Part shown: in pieces, positions 5,503-13,136 of the stretch | Layout: the number at the start of each line of letters is the position of its first letter | Position numbering within the stretch: the first letter of the stretch is position 1 | NCBI GenBank assembly: GCA_031422495.1 | Contig: JANPLX010000235.1 | Location: 1 to 18,662, forward strand | Source: Aalborgiella sp031422495 | Lineage (GTDB): Bacteria; Pseudomonadota; Gammaproteobacteria; Burkholderiales; Burkholderiaceae_C | Reading direction: 5' to 3' | DNA: 18,662 bases | Position numbers and translations under genes: made by a program | The notes under the pieces: model-generated | Told to the model about the DNA's origin: nothing | What the model saw: only the letters and a program-made list of their open reading frames with translations | The model's database searches: none

Positions 5503-6492
5503 ATGTCAAAGCTTAGATCAGTTATTCAAAACGCTATTAAATTAATAGCTATATCGGCAATAATTACGCCGACTACAGTCATACTTGCGCAAAATTATCC
5601 GAATAAACCTGTCAAGCTGCAAGTGCCTTTTGCACCTGGTGGCACGACAGATATTATTGCCCGCGTGATGTCTGAGCCGCTTGGTAAAGCCTTGGGCCAA
5701 AACGTGATCGTCGAAAACAAAGTGGGCGGCGGTGGAGTGGTGGGTGCAAATGAAACCTCAAAAGCTGCGCCAGATGGTTATTCATTAGGTATGGCAACGG
5801 TTTCAACCACGGCGGCTAACCCAGCCATCAACCCCAAAATGCCCTACAACGTGGCGACAGATTTCACCCCGATTATCAATATTGCCGCCACGCCGAACGT
5901 GATCGCGGTGCACCCCAGTTTCCCAGCGAAAGATTACAAAGGTTTCGTTGAAGAGCTGAAGAAAAATCCAGGTAAATATTCTTACTCGTCATCAGGTATT
6001 GGTGGCATTGGTCACTTGCAAACTGAGCTATGGAAAGGTTTGCAAGGGGTGTTTTTGACGCACATTCCGTACTCTGGCGCAGGCCCTGCGCTACGTGACA
6101 CCGTGGGTGGCCAGGTGCAAATCATTTTTGACAATGTGCCGTCTGCGTTGCCCCACATCACAGGTGGTCGTTTGATCGCCATGGCTGTAGCTGCACCACA
6201 GCGCCTAGCGTCCATGCCCAACGTACCAACCTTCAAAGAGTTGGGTTTAGAGCCAGTGAATCGCATGGCTTATTACGGCATCTATGGCCCCAAAGGTTTG
6301 CCGAAAGATATTGTTGATAAGGTTAACGCTGGCGTGCGCAAATCTTTGGAAGACCCAGCTATTCGCAAGCGGATTGAAGACACTGGCTCCATCGTTTTGG
6401 GTAATACGCCAGAGCAGTTCGCTGCACAAATGAAAGACGAGCTGGTGGTATACCAAAAAGTGGTGGCAACAGCGAAATTGAAATTGGATTGA
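5503..6492 (+). CDS. Bug (TctC-like) tripartite tricarboxylate receptor
   Basis: A 329-residue periplasmic binding protein of the Bug family, which captures small carboxylates or amides for tripartite tricarboxylate transporters and is hugely expanded in Burkholderiales. The mature part begins near AQNYPNKPVKLQVPFAPGGTTD, with the typical APGGTTDIIAR loop. VENKVGGGGVVGA, PDGYSLGMAT and the PYSGAGPALRDTVGGQVQ region follow in family order. A good Shine-Dalgarno (AAAGGA, 5492-5497) precedes the ATG. No TctA or TctB permease is adjacent, as usual for orphan Bug genes. The signal peptide is unusual: residues 11-25, including its hydrophobic core, are encoded by a copy of the 44-base dispersed repeat. 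The stop codon overlaps the start of xerD, so the two genes are likely cotranscribed. The ligand is not predictable. Confidence 0.93.
   Translation: MSKLRSVIQNAIKLIAISAIITPTTVILAQNYPNKPVKLQVPFAPGGTTDIIARVMSEPLGKALGQNVIVENKVGGGGVVGANETSKAAPDGYSLGMATVSTTAANPAINPKMPYNVATDFTPIINIAATPNVIAVHPSFPAKDYKGFVEELKKNPGKYSYSSSGIGGIGHLQTELWKGLQGVFLTHIPYSGAGPALRDTVGGQVQIIFDNVPSALPHITGGRLIAMAVAAPQRLASMPNVPTFKELGLEPVNRMAYYGIYGPKGLPKDIVDKVNAGVRKSLEDPAIRKRIEDTGSIVLGNTPEQFAAQMKDELVVYQKVVATAKLKLD
5533..5576 (+). repeat. 44-base dispersed repeat, copy in the Bug signal peptide (in frame)
   Basis: Starts GCTATT at 5533, has the inverted partner AATAGC at 5544-5549 and ends CGCCGACTAC at 5576. A hand count gives 35 of 44 identities with the trmB copy and 31 of 44 with the intergenic copy at 17836, ungapped. 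It is read in the same frame as the other coding copies and encodes AIKLIAISAIITPT, residues 11-24 of the Bug receptor, supplying most of the hydrophobic core of its export signal. Confidence 0.72.
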
Positions 6493-7412
6493 TTCAACTG
6501 ACGACTCAGGCAGTAGCTACGCCCATTCACCTGGCCAACCACATCGATGCTTTTATCGATGCGCTTTGGCTGGAAGATGGGCTGTCTAAAAACACACTGG
6601 AAGCGTATAGACGCGATTTGACGCTGTACGCGCAATGGTTTGCTGCATTGAACAAGGGCGTAGATGACACGGGTGAAGCCGACATCAGCGCCTATTTTTC
6701 TTCCAAACACAGCGCTACCAAAGCGACATCGGCGAATCGCCGTCTCACCGTGCTGAAACGCTATTTCCGGTGGGCGATGCGTGAGCGCTTCATCACCGCA
6801 GACCCGACACTCAAGTTGCAAGCCGCCAAGCAAGCCATGCGTGTGCCCAAAACCATGACCGAGGCACAGGTTGAGGCTCTGCTGGACGCGCCTGACACCG
6901 ATACCCCGCTGGGCTTGCGCGACCGCACCATGCTGGAGCTGATGTACGCCAGTGGACTACGCGTCAGCGAATTGGTGACGCTGAAAGTGTTTAACCTTGG
7001 CATGAATGAGGGCGTTTTGCGGGTGATCGGCAAAGGCAACAAAGAGCGCTTGGTGCCTTTTGGCGAAGTGGCTCGGCTGTGGATTGAGCGTTATTTGGAG
7101 GTTGCGCGTCCGCAGATTTTGGGGCAGCAGCAAACGCAAGATTTGTTTGTCACCCACCTAGGCGCTGGTATGACGCGGGTGATGTTTTGGTACACCGTGA
7201 AAAAGCACGCGTTCACAGCCCACATTTCCAGCCCGCTGTCGCCACACACGTTGCGCCACGCTTTTGCCACCCATTTGCTCAACCACGGCGCGGATTTGCG
7301 CACCGTGCAGTTGCTACTCGGACATGCAGATATTTCAACGACAACGATTTACACGCATGTGGCGCGGGAGCGTTTGAAGCAGATTCATGCCGTGCATCAT
7401 CCCAGAGGGTGA
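6489..7412 (+). CDS. xerD: site-specific tyrosine recombinase XerD
   Basis: A 307-residue tyrosine recombinase that, with XerC and FtsK, resolves chromosome dimers at dif. The N-terminal SAM-like core-binding domain (about 17-102) begins IDAFIDALWLEDGLSKNTLEAY. The catalytic domain holds the full set: Arg158 in ASGLRVSEL, Lys182 in GKGNKER, His253 and Arg256 in LSPHTLRHAFATH, His279 in LLGHADIS and the nucleophile Tyr288 in TTIYTHV. The MTRVMFW segment and the C-terminal QIHAVHHPRG are characteristic of XerD rather than XerC. The start is a TTG at 6489 that overlaps the last codons of the Bug gene (stop 6490-6492), which suggests translational coupling; no in-frame ATG lies nearby. It ends 6 bases from the convergent dioxygenase-like gene with no terminator between. 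Confidence 0.95.
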   Translation: MIQLTTQAVATPIHLANHIDAFIDALWLEDGLSKNTLEAYRRDLTLYAQWFAALNKGVDDTGEADISAYFSSKHSATKATSANRRLTVLKRYFRWAMRERFITADPTLKLQAAKQAMRVPKTMTEAQVEALLDAPDTDTPLGLRDRTMLELMYASGLRVSELVTLKVFNLGMNEGVLRVIGKGNKERLVPFGEVARLWIERYLEVARPQILGQQQTQDLFVTHLGAGMTRVMFWYTVKKHAFTAHISSPLSPHTLRHAFATHLLNHGADLRTVQLLLGHADISTTTIYTHVARERLKQIHAVHHPRG

Positions 7413-7418
7413 TGAGGC

Positions 7419-8072
7419 TTAAATCTCAACCACAATCGGAAACTGCGCTTGTAAACCGTCTTGACTAGTTGTAAATGGCACGGATAGTGCCGAGCGGTCC
7501 GTGCTATCGCGCAGGCCGCGCCACAGAAAATCACGTTCGTTGAGTGGTTCGCCGGCTATATACATCTGCGTCGTCAACAGTTCGCGCGAGCCGAGTTTGA
7601 CTTTGACATGAATATGCGGTGTGCGCCCCCCATATGCCACGGGCTGAATCGTGCGAAAGCGGTACTGTCCATCGGCACTGACTTGCACACGACCAAAACC
7701 TTGAAATGTAGCGTCGGCGCGGCCACCATCACCCGGGTGGTGGTAATGCCCTTTGTGGTCGCATTGCCAAATCTCAACTTGGGCACCGTTGACCGCTTTG
7801 CCATCAGTATCTACCACACTGCCAGTTACCCAGGCACTTTTACCCTGCGTGTAATTCAGTGCACCATTGCGCAGTAAATCGTAGTCCGAGTCTTTAGGGA
7901 AAGTGACCGGGTAAAAAGGCCCTTCGGTTTGCGATGGCGTTGCCCGTCGCTTTTGCGTTGGTTGTGCGCGCACGCCTAACCACAGTGCGGGCATGACAAT
8001 CAGCGCAGCCGCCGAGACGGTTCGGCGTTTGAGTGTTCGCTGTTGGTCGTCGCGAGACATACGATCTGTCAT
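7419..8072 (-). CDS. exported intradiol (protocatechuate 3,4-type) dioxygenase-like protein
   Basis: A 217-residue protein with the catechol/protocatechuate intradiol dioxygenase fold, which in characterised members opens catecholic rings between the two hydroxyls using non-haem Fe(III). All four iron ligands can be placed: Tyr110 (GHYHHPGD), Tyr137 (GQYRFRTIQP), His153 and His155 (PHIHVKV). The TPSQTEGPFYP entry (45-55) is also family-like. Unlike the cytosolic enzymes it begins with MTDRMSRDDQQRTLKRR followed by a hydrophobic stretch ending near VRAQP, so it appears exported, possibly by Tat or Sec. The Shine-Dalgarno AGGAGG (8080-8085 on the complement) is very strong, 7 bases from the ATG. 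It follows rluA by 81 bases and no other aromatic pathway genes are near. The substrate is unknown and it may not be a classical catechol enzyme. Confidence 0.85.
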   Translation of the reverse strand: MTDRMSRDDQQRTLKRRTVSAAALIVMPALWLGVRAQPTQKRRATPSQTEGPFYPVTFPKDSDYDLLRNGALNYTQGKSAWVTGSVVDTDGKAVNGAQVEIWQCDHKGHYHHPGDGGRADATFQGFGRVQVSADGQYRFRTIQPVAYGGRTPHIHVKVKLGSRELLTTQMYIAGEPLNERDFLWRGLRDSTDRSALSVPFTTSQDGLQAQFPIVVEI

Positions 8073-8153
8073 AGCTCTTCCTCCTGAATGGGAAATTTGA
8101 CCCGCGCGCTCAGTATAAGTTCAGTAGCATAAAAACGGTTTAAAAATTCCGGA

Positions 8154-8819
8154 CTAGAAAGGGCTTGCGCATTTAAACGTCAAAGATTTACCGCTAACAG
8201 GATGCGCCAGCCGCAATTCACTGGCATGTAGCAACAATCGAGCAGACTTGGCTTGCACCTCTGCGGATGCATACAAGTGATCGCCCAAAATTGAGTGCCC
8301 TATACTTTGTAAGTGCACGCGCAGCTGGTGGGTTCTTCCCGTAACGGGTGCGAGTTCTAAGCGGGTTGTATCAACTGTATTGTCGTAAGCCATCACTTTG
8401 TAGCGCGTTTGGCTGGATTTGCCTTCTATTGCGTCGATTTTTTGCAACGGGCGGTTGATCCAATCGGTCGCAATCGGTTTGTCTATCAGCTGCCATGTTT
8501 CGGCTGGGTTGTCAGGTAGATTTTCAATAACTTTGCCATCCACCACGGCAATGTAGCGTTTTTCAACTTCTCGGTTCGCAAAGGCAATGCTCAGTTTGCG
8601 GTGCAGCTCAGCACTGCGCGCCATCAGCAAAATGCCCGAAGTGGACATATCTAATCGGTGAACGGTTAAAGCTTCTGGGTACACCTGTTGCACACGGGTT
8701 CGCAGGCAGTCCGCCTTCTCAGGGCCTTTGCCGGGGACGGACAGCAAACCACTGGGTTTGTTGAACACCAAGAGCGTGCTGTCCTCGTAGATTAGTTCAA
8801 ACGCGTTCAAAAACAACAT
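8154..8819 (-). CDS. rluA: RluA-family pseudouridine synthase
   Basis: A 221-residue pseudouridine synthase closest in pattern to E. coli RluA, which modifies U746 of 23S rRNA and U32 of several tRNAs. The diagnostic VFNKPSGLLSVPGKGPE (18-34) and the catalytic motif HRLDMSTSGILL with Asp57 are present, followed by RYIAVVDG, the KPIATDWINRPLQK segment, and TGRTHQLRVHLQSIGHSILGDHLYAS. The size matches E. coli RluA (219). The ATG at 8819 was chosen because it begins just before the conserved NAFELIYEDSTLLV strand; it overlaps the end of trmB by 23 bases. An ATG at 8858 would overlap by 62 and adds nothing family-like. It lies in the run of gluQ, trmB and rluA, so tRNA maturation is the likely shared theme. 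Confidence 0.92.
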   Translation of the reverse strand: MLFLNAFELIYEDSTLLVFNKPSGLLSVPGKGPEKADCLRTRVQQVYPEALTVHRLDMSTSGILLMARSAELHRKLSIAFANREVEKRYIAVVDGKVIENLPDNPAETWQLIDKPIATDWINRPLQKIDAIEGKSSQTRYKVMAYDNTVDTTRLELAPVTGRTHQLRVHLQSIGHSILGDHLYASAEVQAKSARLLLHASELRLAHPVSGKSLTFKCASPF

Positions 8820-9621
8820 CCCATACACCGTGGCCCAGCTTGATGCCCCGGTTTTCAAACTTGGTTAGCGGCCGGTAGTGTGGCTTGGGCGAATAACCGG
8901 CCAATTCAGCATCTTTGATCGGGTCAGCAAGGTTTTTCAACAAGGGTTCGGCACTCAGCACTTCCAAAATCTGCTCGGCATACTCTTGCCAGTCCGTTGC
9001 GCAATGGATGTAGCCGCCCACTTTTAAACGTGCCGCCAGCTTGGCGATCAGTGGCTGCTGAATCAATCTGCGCTTGTTGTGACGTTTTTTGTGCCACGGG
9101 TCGGGGAAAAAGATATGTACGCCGTCCAAACTGGCCAGTGGCAGCATGTGGTCAATCACCTCGACCGCGTCGTGGGAGATGATGCGGATATTGTCAATCG
9201 GATGATCGGTTTCTAGGCTCTCGCCAATTCGTTTGAGCAACGCGCCCACGCCAGGTTGGTGTACTTCACAGGCTAAAAAGTGGGTGTCAGGCAGCAAAGC
9301 AGCAATATGCGCTGTGGCCTCGCCCATGCCGAAACCAATCTCAAAAACGACTGGATGTGGTGTTTCTTCAGGAAAAGAGGCTGTTTTTAAGATTTTTTCG
9401 TCACTAGCCGGTATATTTATTGCCTCTTTAGCTATTAATTCAATAGCGTTTATATCAACTTGATAGTTCAGTAAATACTGATCACCCAAATCTTCAAAAG
9501 CTTTGCTTTGCCCGGTAGTAATTCGTCCAGCACGGCGTACGAAGCTTTTGATGGTTTTGAGGAATTTGGGAGGTGCTTCTGATGTCGATACATCTGAGGG
9601 AGTTAAATTTAGGTCATTCAC
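8797..9621 (-). CDS. trmB: tRNA (guanine-N7)-methyltransferase
   Basis: A 274-residue SAM-dependent enzyme that methylates N7 of G46 in the variable loop of many tRNAs. The SAM-binding motif VFEIGFGMGEA lies at 92-102, the substrate motif FFPDPWHKKRHNKRR at 171-185, CATDW at 207-211 and TKFENRG at 253-259, the set expected of TrmB. The GTG at 9621 is preferred because it overlaps the gluQ stop by 8 bases; an ATG at 9672 would overlap by 59 bases. The N-terminus is longer than usual: between the conserved GDQYLLNYQ and the SAM motif there are about 35 residues where many homologues have far fewer, and residues 59-73 of this insert are encoded by the 44-base dispersed repeat. It is probably still active since the core is intact. 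Confidence 0.94.
   Translation of the reverse strand: MNDLNLTPSDVSTSEAPPKFLKTIKSFVRRAGRITTGQSKAFEDLGDQYLLNYQVDINAIELIAKEAINIPASDEKILKTASFPEETPHPVVFEIGFGMGEATAHIAALLPDTHFLACEVHQPGVGALLKRIGESLETDHPIDNIRIISHDAVEVIDHMLPLASLDGVHIFFPDPWHKKRHNKRRLIQQPLIAKLAARLKVGGYIHCATDWQEYAEQILEVLSAEPLLKNLADPIKDAELAGYSPKPHYRPLTKFENRGIKLGHGVWDVVFERV
9404..9447 (-). repeat. 44-base dispersed repeat, copy in trmB (in frame)
   Basis: On the minus strand it starts GCTATT at 9447, has the perfect inverted partner AATAGC 12 bases in, and ends ACCGGCTAG at 9404. The right 22 bases match the intergenic copy at 17836-17879 at 20 positions, and the whole element matches the Bug copy at 35 of 44. It encodes AIELIAKEAINIPAS in the same frame as the other coding copies and falls in a poorly conserved insert before the catalytic fold. 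Confidence 0.75.
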
Positions 9622-10471
9622 AGGTGATATTGTAAAGACTGCGCCATTGCGCTGTCCAAACTGCCAAAGCATTTGCGATGGATGTGTGCTGCTCCGTCAA
9701 ATTCAACACTTTTGCTGCCGTATTCAGCGTTTCCAGCGGATGTGTCGTATCCAGAGCCGCAGCGCCGTTTTGTTTCGACAATTTTTGTCCATCCGCTGCC
9801 ATCACCAGCGGTGTGTGTAAATACTGCGGTGTGGGGTAGCTCAGAGCTTGTTGTAGGGCGATTTGACGCGAAGTGTTGTCCAACAAGTCAGCGCCGCGTA
9901 CCACATGGCTGATGCCTTGCAGCGCGTCGTCGACCACCACTGCCAGCTGGTAGGTGAAGCAGCCATCGGCGCGTTTCAACACGAAATCGCCAATTTGAGA
10001 CTTCACCTCACCACTGGTGATGAAACGCCAAGCGGGCTGGGCGTTTGGGGCAAGTGCTTGTGTCATGCCGTGTCTGCAGGTGCCTGGGTAGATAAGTTCG
10101 CCAGATTTGGGTTTGGCGTTTGGGTTGGCCTTCGCAATCGCTTCTGCCACGTCTTTGCGCGAGCAGCTGCAAGGGAAAACTTTGTGTTCTGCGCTGAGTT
10201 TGTTTAATTCGGCTTGGTACAAAGCGCTGCGTTGTGACTGATAGATGGGCGGCTCATCGGGCAGCAATCCTAGCGCGGCAAGTTGCTGCAAAATGGTTGT
10301 ATCCATGCCGTCGATGCAGCGCGGGGTATCGACATCTTCAATCCTAATCAGCCACTTGCCACCATAAGCTTTCGCATCTAAATAGCTGGCGAGTGCCGCA
10401 ACAAGCGAGCCTGCATGCAGCGGGCCCGTAGGGGAGGGGGCAAACCTCCCGGTGTAGCTGCCGTTCGACAT
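9614..10471 (-). CDS. gluQ: glutamyl-Q tRNA(Asp) synthetase
   Basis: A 285-residue class I synthetase-like enzyme, a shortened GluRS lacking the anticodon-binding domain. It activates glutamate and attaches it to the queuosine at position 34 of tRNA-Asp. TGRFAPSPTGPLHAGSL holds the HIGH-like motif (PLHAG, 17-21). IRIEDVDTPR follows, then the zinc site Cys101, Cys103, Tyr128 and Cys132, matching the CxC...Y...C pattern of E. coli GluQRS, and KLSKQ (230-234) as the KMSKS-like motif. The length without anticodon domain separates it from GltX. The start ATG at 10471 lies 2 bases after the stop of the FAD oxidoreductase gene. It depends on queuosine made via QueG, also encoded in this window. Confidence 0.94.
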   Translation of the reverse strand: MSNGSYTGRFAPSPTGPLHAGSLVAALASYLDAKAYGGKWLIRIEDVDTPRCIDGMDTTILQQLAALGLLPDEPPIYQSQRSALYQAELNKLSAEHKVFPCSCSRKDVAEAIAKANPNAKPKSGELIYPGTCRHGMTQALAPNAQPAWRFITSGEVKSQIGDFVLKRADGCFTYQLAVVVDDALQGISHVVRGADLLDNTSRQIALQQALSYPTPQYLHTPLVMAADGQKLSKQNGAAALDTTHPLETLNTAAKVLNLTEQHTSIANALAVWTAQWRSLYNITCE

Positions 10472-10473
10472 GG

Positions 10474-11523
10474 TTACACCACTGACAAAGCCAGCTCCAA
10501 GCCAGAAACAAAGCCGTCTTCAACCCGATGACCTATGCACCAATCGCCACATACTCCGATACCTGTTTTGGCATCCCAGACGTGTGATTTACCGAGCGGA
10601 AGTGTGGTTTGCGCATAACGCCAAAGATGCACATCAGCATGTGTGGGCTCAGCGCGAATGCCGGTGACTTCAGAAAATGCTTTAAGCAGCTTGGCTTGTA
10701 CGCGGGGCGCGGCGTCTTCTAGATGTTCGGCTGACCAGGCGGGGCTGGCTTGAACCGTCCAGCGCTCAACAGAGCCACGTCCCGGTTTGCTTGATTCTCT
10801 AGCGAGCCACGAGATGCGGTGATGCGAGCTGCGCGCAGCGTTCCACTGGGGCCCTAGGTGTGACATGTTGGGTTGCACCGCATTGGCAAATGCAGCCATC
10901 AGCGTCCAGCAAGGAGCTACGCTGACTTTGCGTACGGCCTTGATGAGTTCCACACTTTGCTTCGACGTTTGTAGCAAACTATGCGCTTGTTCGCTAGGTA
11001 TGGCGATTAAAACGGCATCAAAACCCGAGTAAATACGCTGCGAATCGTGGTCGCCACTGGTGCGAAGCTGCCATTGCTCAGGATTCAGCGCGTCACGTTC
11101 TATTTTTGTGACTTTGGTGGTGAGTTCGACATGAGCTTGAATCGGTGTTGCCCAGTGCTTGACCAAGGCATTCATGCCCGGAACGGCAACAAAGTGGGCT
11201 TCTTTGGCTGGTAAACCGGCAGCGGCAACGCGGCCATGCTCGTCCAACACGCGTACAGTGTTGGCACTCCAGGGTTTACATAGGCCGGGTGATGTGGCGA
11301 GTGCTTGTGCGAAACGCGGGTCACGCACAGTGAAATACTGAGCGCCGTGGTCGAAGCTGCCGAAATCGCTACTGCGCGTACTCATACGGCCACCAGCGCT
11401 GTGGCTTTTCTCAAAAACGGTGACTTGGTGGCCGGCTTGTACTAGGGTACGAGCGCAGGCGATGCCTGCAATACCTGCGCCGATGACGGCAAAATGTTTA
11501 ACTCGGGGTCGTTTGCGTTTCAT
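10474..11523 (-). CDS. renalase-like NAD(P)/FAD-dependent oxidoreductase
   Basis: A 349-residue flavoprotein with an N-terminal Rossmann FAD-binding site FAVIGAGIAGIACARTL (GxGxxG), the acidic VFEKS at the end of the second strand, and AGGRMSTR, all typical of the amine oxidase / renalase-like superfamily. The FDHGAQYFTVRD block and the C-terminal GVCGDWCIGHRVEDGFVSGLELA motif, which closes around the flavin, are shared by bacterial renalase-like proteins. No signal peptide is visible, so it is presumably cytoplasmic. GGAG lies 9 bases before the ATG at 11523. It is the first gene of the run with gluQ and trmB. The substrate is unknown; related enzymes oxidise misreduced dihydronicotinamides, but that is not shown here. 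Confidence 0.85.
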   Translation of the reverse strand: MKRKRPRVKHFAVIGAGIAGIACARTLVQAGHQVTVFEKSHSAGGRMSTRSSDFGSFDHGAQYFTVRDPRFAQALATSPGLCKPWSANTVRVLDEHGRVAAAGLPAKEAHFVAVPGMNALVKHWATPIQAHVELTTKVTKIERDALNPEQWQLRTSGDHDSQRIYSGFDAVLIAIPSEQAHSLLQTSKQSVELIKAVRKVSVAPCWTLMAAFANAVQPNMSHLGPQWNAARSSHHRISWLARESSKPGRGSVERWTVQASPAWSAEHLEDAAPRVQAKLLKAFSEVTGIRAEPTHADVHLWRYAQTTLPLGKSHVWDAKTGIGVCGDWCIGHRVEDGFVSGLELALSVV

Positions 11524-11567
11524 ATGCTAGTCTCCAAAATTGATGCAGGAGCCTACAGTATGCACTG

Positions 11568-13085
11568 TTATGGAGCTAGCATAAACCCTAGATTTTTTGG
11601 ATAATTAATACTGCCAACTGTGACACCAAAGTTCCGCAGATTGGGCAAGATAGTATCTAGTTCGCTTAAAGCACCAACAGTAGGGGGAACTGGATTTACT
11701 CCGAACCATGTCGCTAGTGTTCCTGCATATTGATCAACAGAGGCTGTAGGCAACAAGCGTCCTTGACCAACATGCCATTGGTCTTCCGCAATAGCTGTAC
11801 TGCCCACACTCACAGGCGGTGCATAACCATAAAATTCTTTGCCTTTGACAGCACCGCCAACTACGATGTGGTGGCCGCCCCAGCCGTGGTCAGAACCATC
11901 ACCGTTGGAAGTCAGAGTACGACCAAAATCTGATGCAGTAAACGAAGTTACCTTATCAGCAACACCTAAGTTAACGGTAGTTTGGTAAAACGCATTCATT
12001 GCATTGTTTAATTCGGTCATATTTTCCGTTTGACCAGCTATCAAGTTGTCATGAAGGTCATAACCGCCAGCAGATACAAAAAACACCTGCCGCTTCGCAC
12101 CTAAAGTAGTTCTTGCAGCAATCAAACGAGCAACCATTTTGAGCTGAGAAGCTAAGTTATTGCCTGAAAGTACTGTATTTGTAAATGGTGCAAAAGTTCC
12201 GACTCCGGCGCTAGAACTAGAGCCGTCAGCAGCTTGACCAGTCGCAATCGCAGCCGTGATGGCAGTTTCAGCCCCTATCGCGCGGGTGACGACGCGGTTG
12301 TATTCGTTTTCTAAAATATGCGCCCTGGGTTGTTGCGCCAATTGACCGATCACTGAGCGGACGTTTGCTGAGTTATAAACGTTCTGACTGGTTGCTCTGA
12401 TTTTTACAGCTCCCCCGCTGCTAACCTGGTACGCCAATGCGGAATCACCCGATAGAAAAACGGAGTTCCCCGTGATAGATATGCATGTAAACAGCGAATT
12501 GGTGTTGGAGGCCAACGCTAAATCGCCTATATCTCCGCCCCAGCCAATGGTTGAACCTTCTGGGTAAGTTGATTGCCAAAGACTTTGCTGGTCGTTATGC
12601 GAAAACAATTTAGGCGGTAAAGGGTACAAGGTGCGGTTAGAGCCGTTGTACTGCGCTTTTGTAATCGGCACAATGAGTGGGCCCACATTAAGCTGAACCG
12701 CCGCCTTGCCCGTGTTGAATAAATTGGCCAAATCGGGCATGGATGGATGAAAGGCGTATTGCCTGCCACTGGGTAGTGCTGTCGTAGGCGACAGTAGTGT
12801 GTTCGTTAAATTAGCTTTTGGGATTGCAATGCTGGTTCTGATCGTGCTGTAAGCGGTATGGCTAGCATCGTCATAAGTGACCACCGTGTTGGCGTAGTCA
12901 CTGCCACCATACAAGAAGACGCAAACCAGCGCTTTGTAGCTGCCGTCAGGCGCGCTAAAGGCGGCGGCATCCCCCATGGCGGCTAAATTGAGCAGGGTAG
13001 GTAATGCTGCTCCGGTGAAAGCCAGTTGTGCTGATCGCTGCAAAAAGGCACGACGGTTAGGAGAGTCGGGGTGAGTCACATTCAT
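11568..13085 (-). CDS. DUF1501 family exported protein
   Basis: A 505-residue protein of the DUF1501 family. The N-terminus has NRRAFLQRSAQLAFTG (10-25), a twin-arginine signal, and cleavage is likely near AMGDAAAFSA. Family motifs follow: LVCVFLYGGSDYANT (53-67), LFSHNDQQS (160-168), GGYDLHDN (340-347), FTASDFGRT (382-390) and SDHGWGGHH (398-406). The His and Asp residues in these blocks suggest a metal site; the family has been grouped with alkaline-phosphatase-like folds, but no activity is established. It lies 51 bases after the DUF1800 gene, a pairing conserved across many proteobacteria and planctomycetes, so the two probably act together in the cell envelope. The usual GGND is GGSD here, a mild variation. 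Confidence 0.9.
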   Translation of the reverse strand: MNVTHPDSPNRRAFLQRSAQLAFTGAALPTLLNLAAMGDAAAFSAPDGSYKALVCVFLYGGSDYANTVVTYDDASHTAYSTIRTSIAIPKANLTNTLLSPTTALPSGRQYAFHPSMPDLANLFNTGKAAVQLNVGPLIVPITKAQYNGSNRTLYPLPPKLFSHNDQQSLWQSTYPEGSTIGWGGDIGDLALASNTNSLFTCISITGNSVFLSGDSALAYQVSSGGAVKIRATSQNVYNSANVRSVIGQLAQQPRAHILENEYNRVVTRAIGAETAITAAIATGQAADGSSSSAGVGTFAPFTNTVLSGNNLASQLKMVARLIAARTTLGAKRQVFFVSAGGYDLHDNLIAGQTENMTELNNAMNAFYQTTVNLGVADKVTSFTASDFGRTLTSNGDGSDHGWGGHHIVVGGAVKGKEFYGYAPPVSVGSTAIAEDQWHVGQGRLLPTASVDQYAGTLATWFGVNPVPPTVGALSELDTILPNLRNFGVTVGSINYPKNLGFMLAP

Positions 13086-13136
13086 ATTGCTATCTCAGTT
13101 GAGTAGGTTTTTCGAGTTTTGAGTTTTTAAATGTGT

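Noticed and set aside
8112..8157. A decayed repeat copy between the dioxygenase-like gene and rluA, with TAGCA and CCGGACTAG in the right order.
   Set aside because: Only about 10 of 17 left-arm positions agree and the right half needs gaps. It is too weak to separate from background AT-rich sequence.
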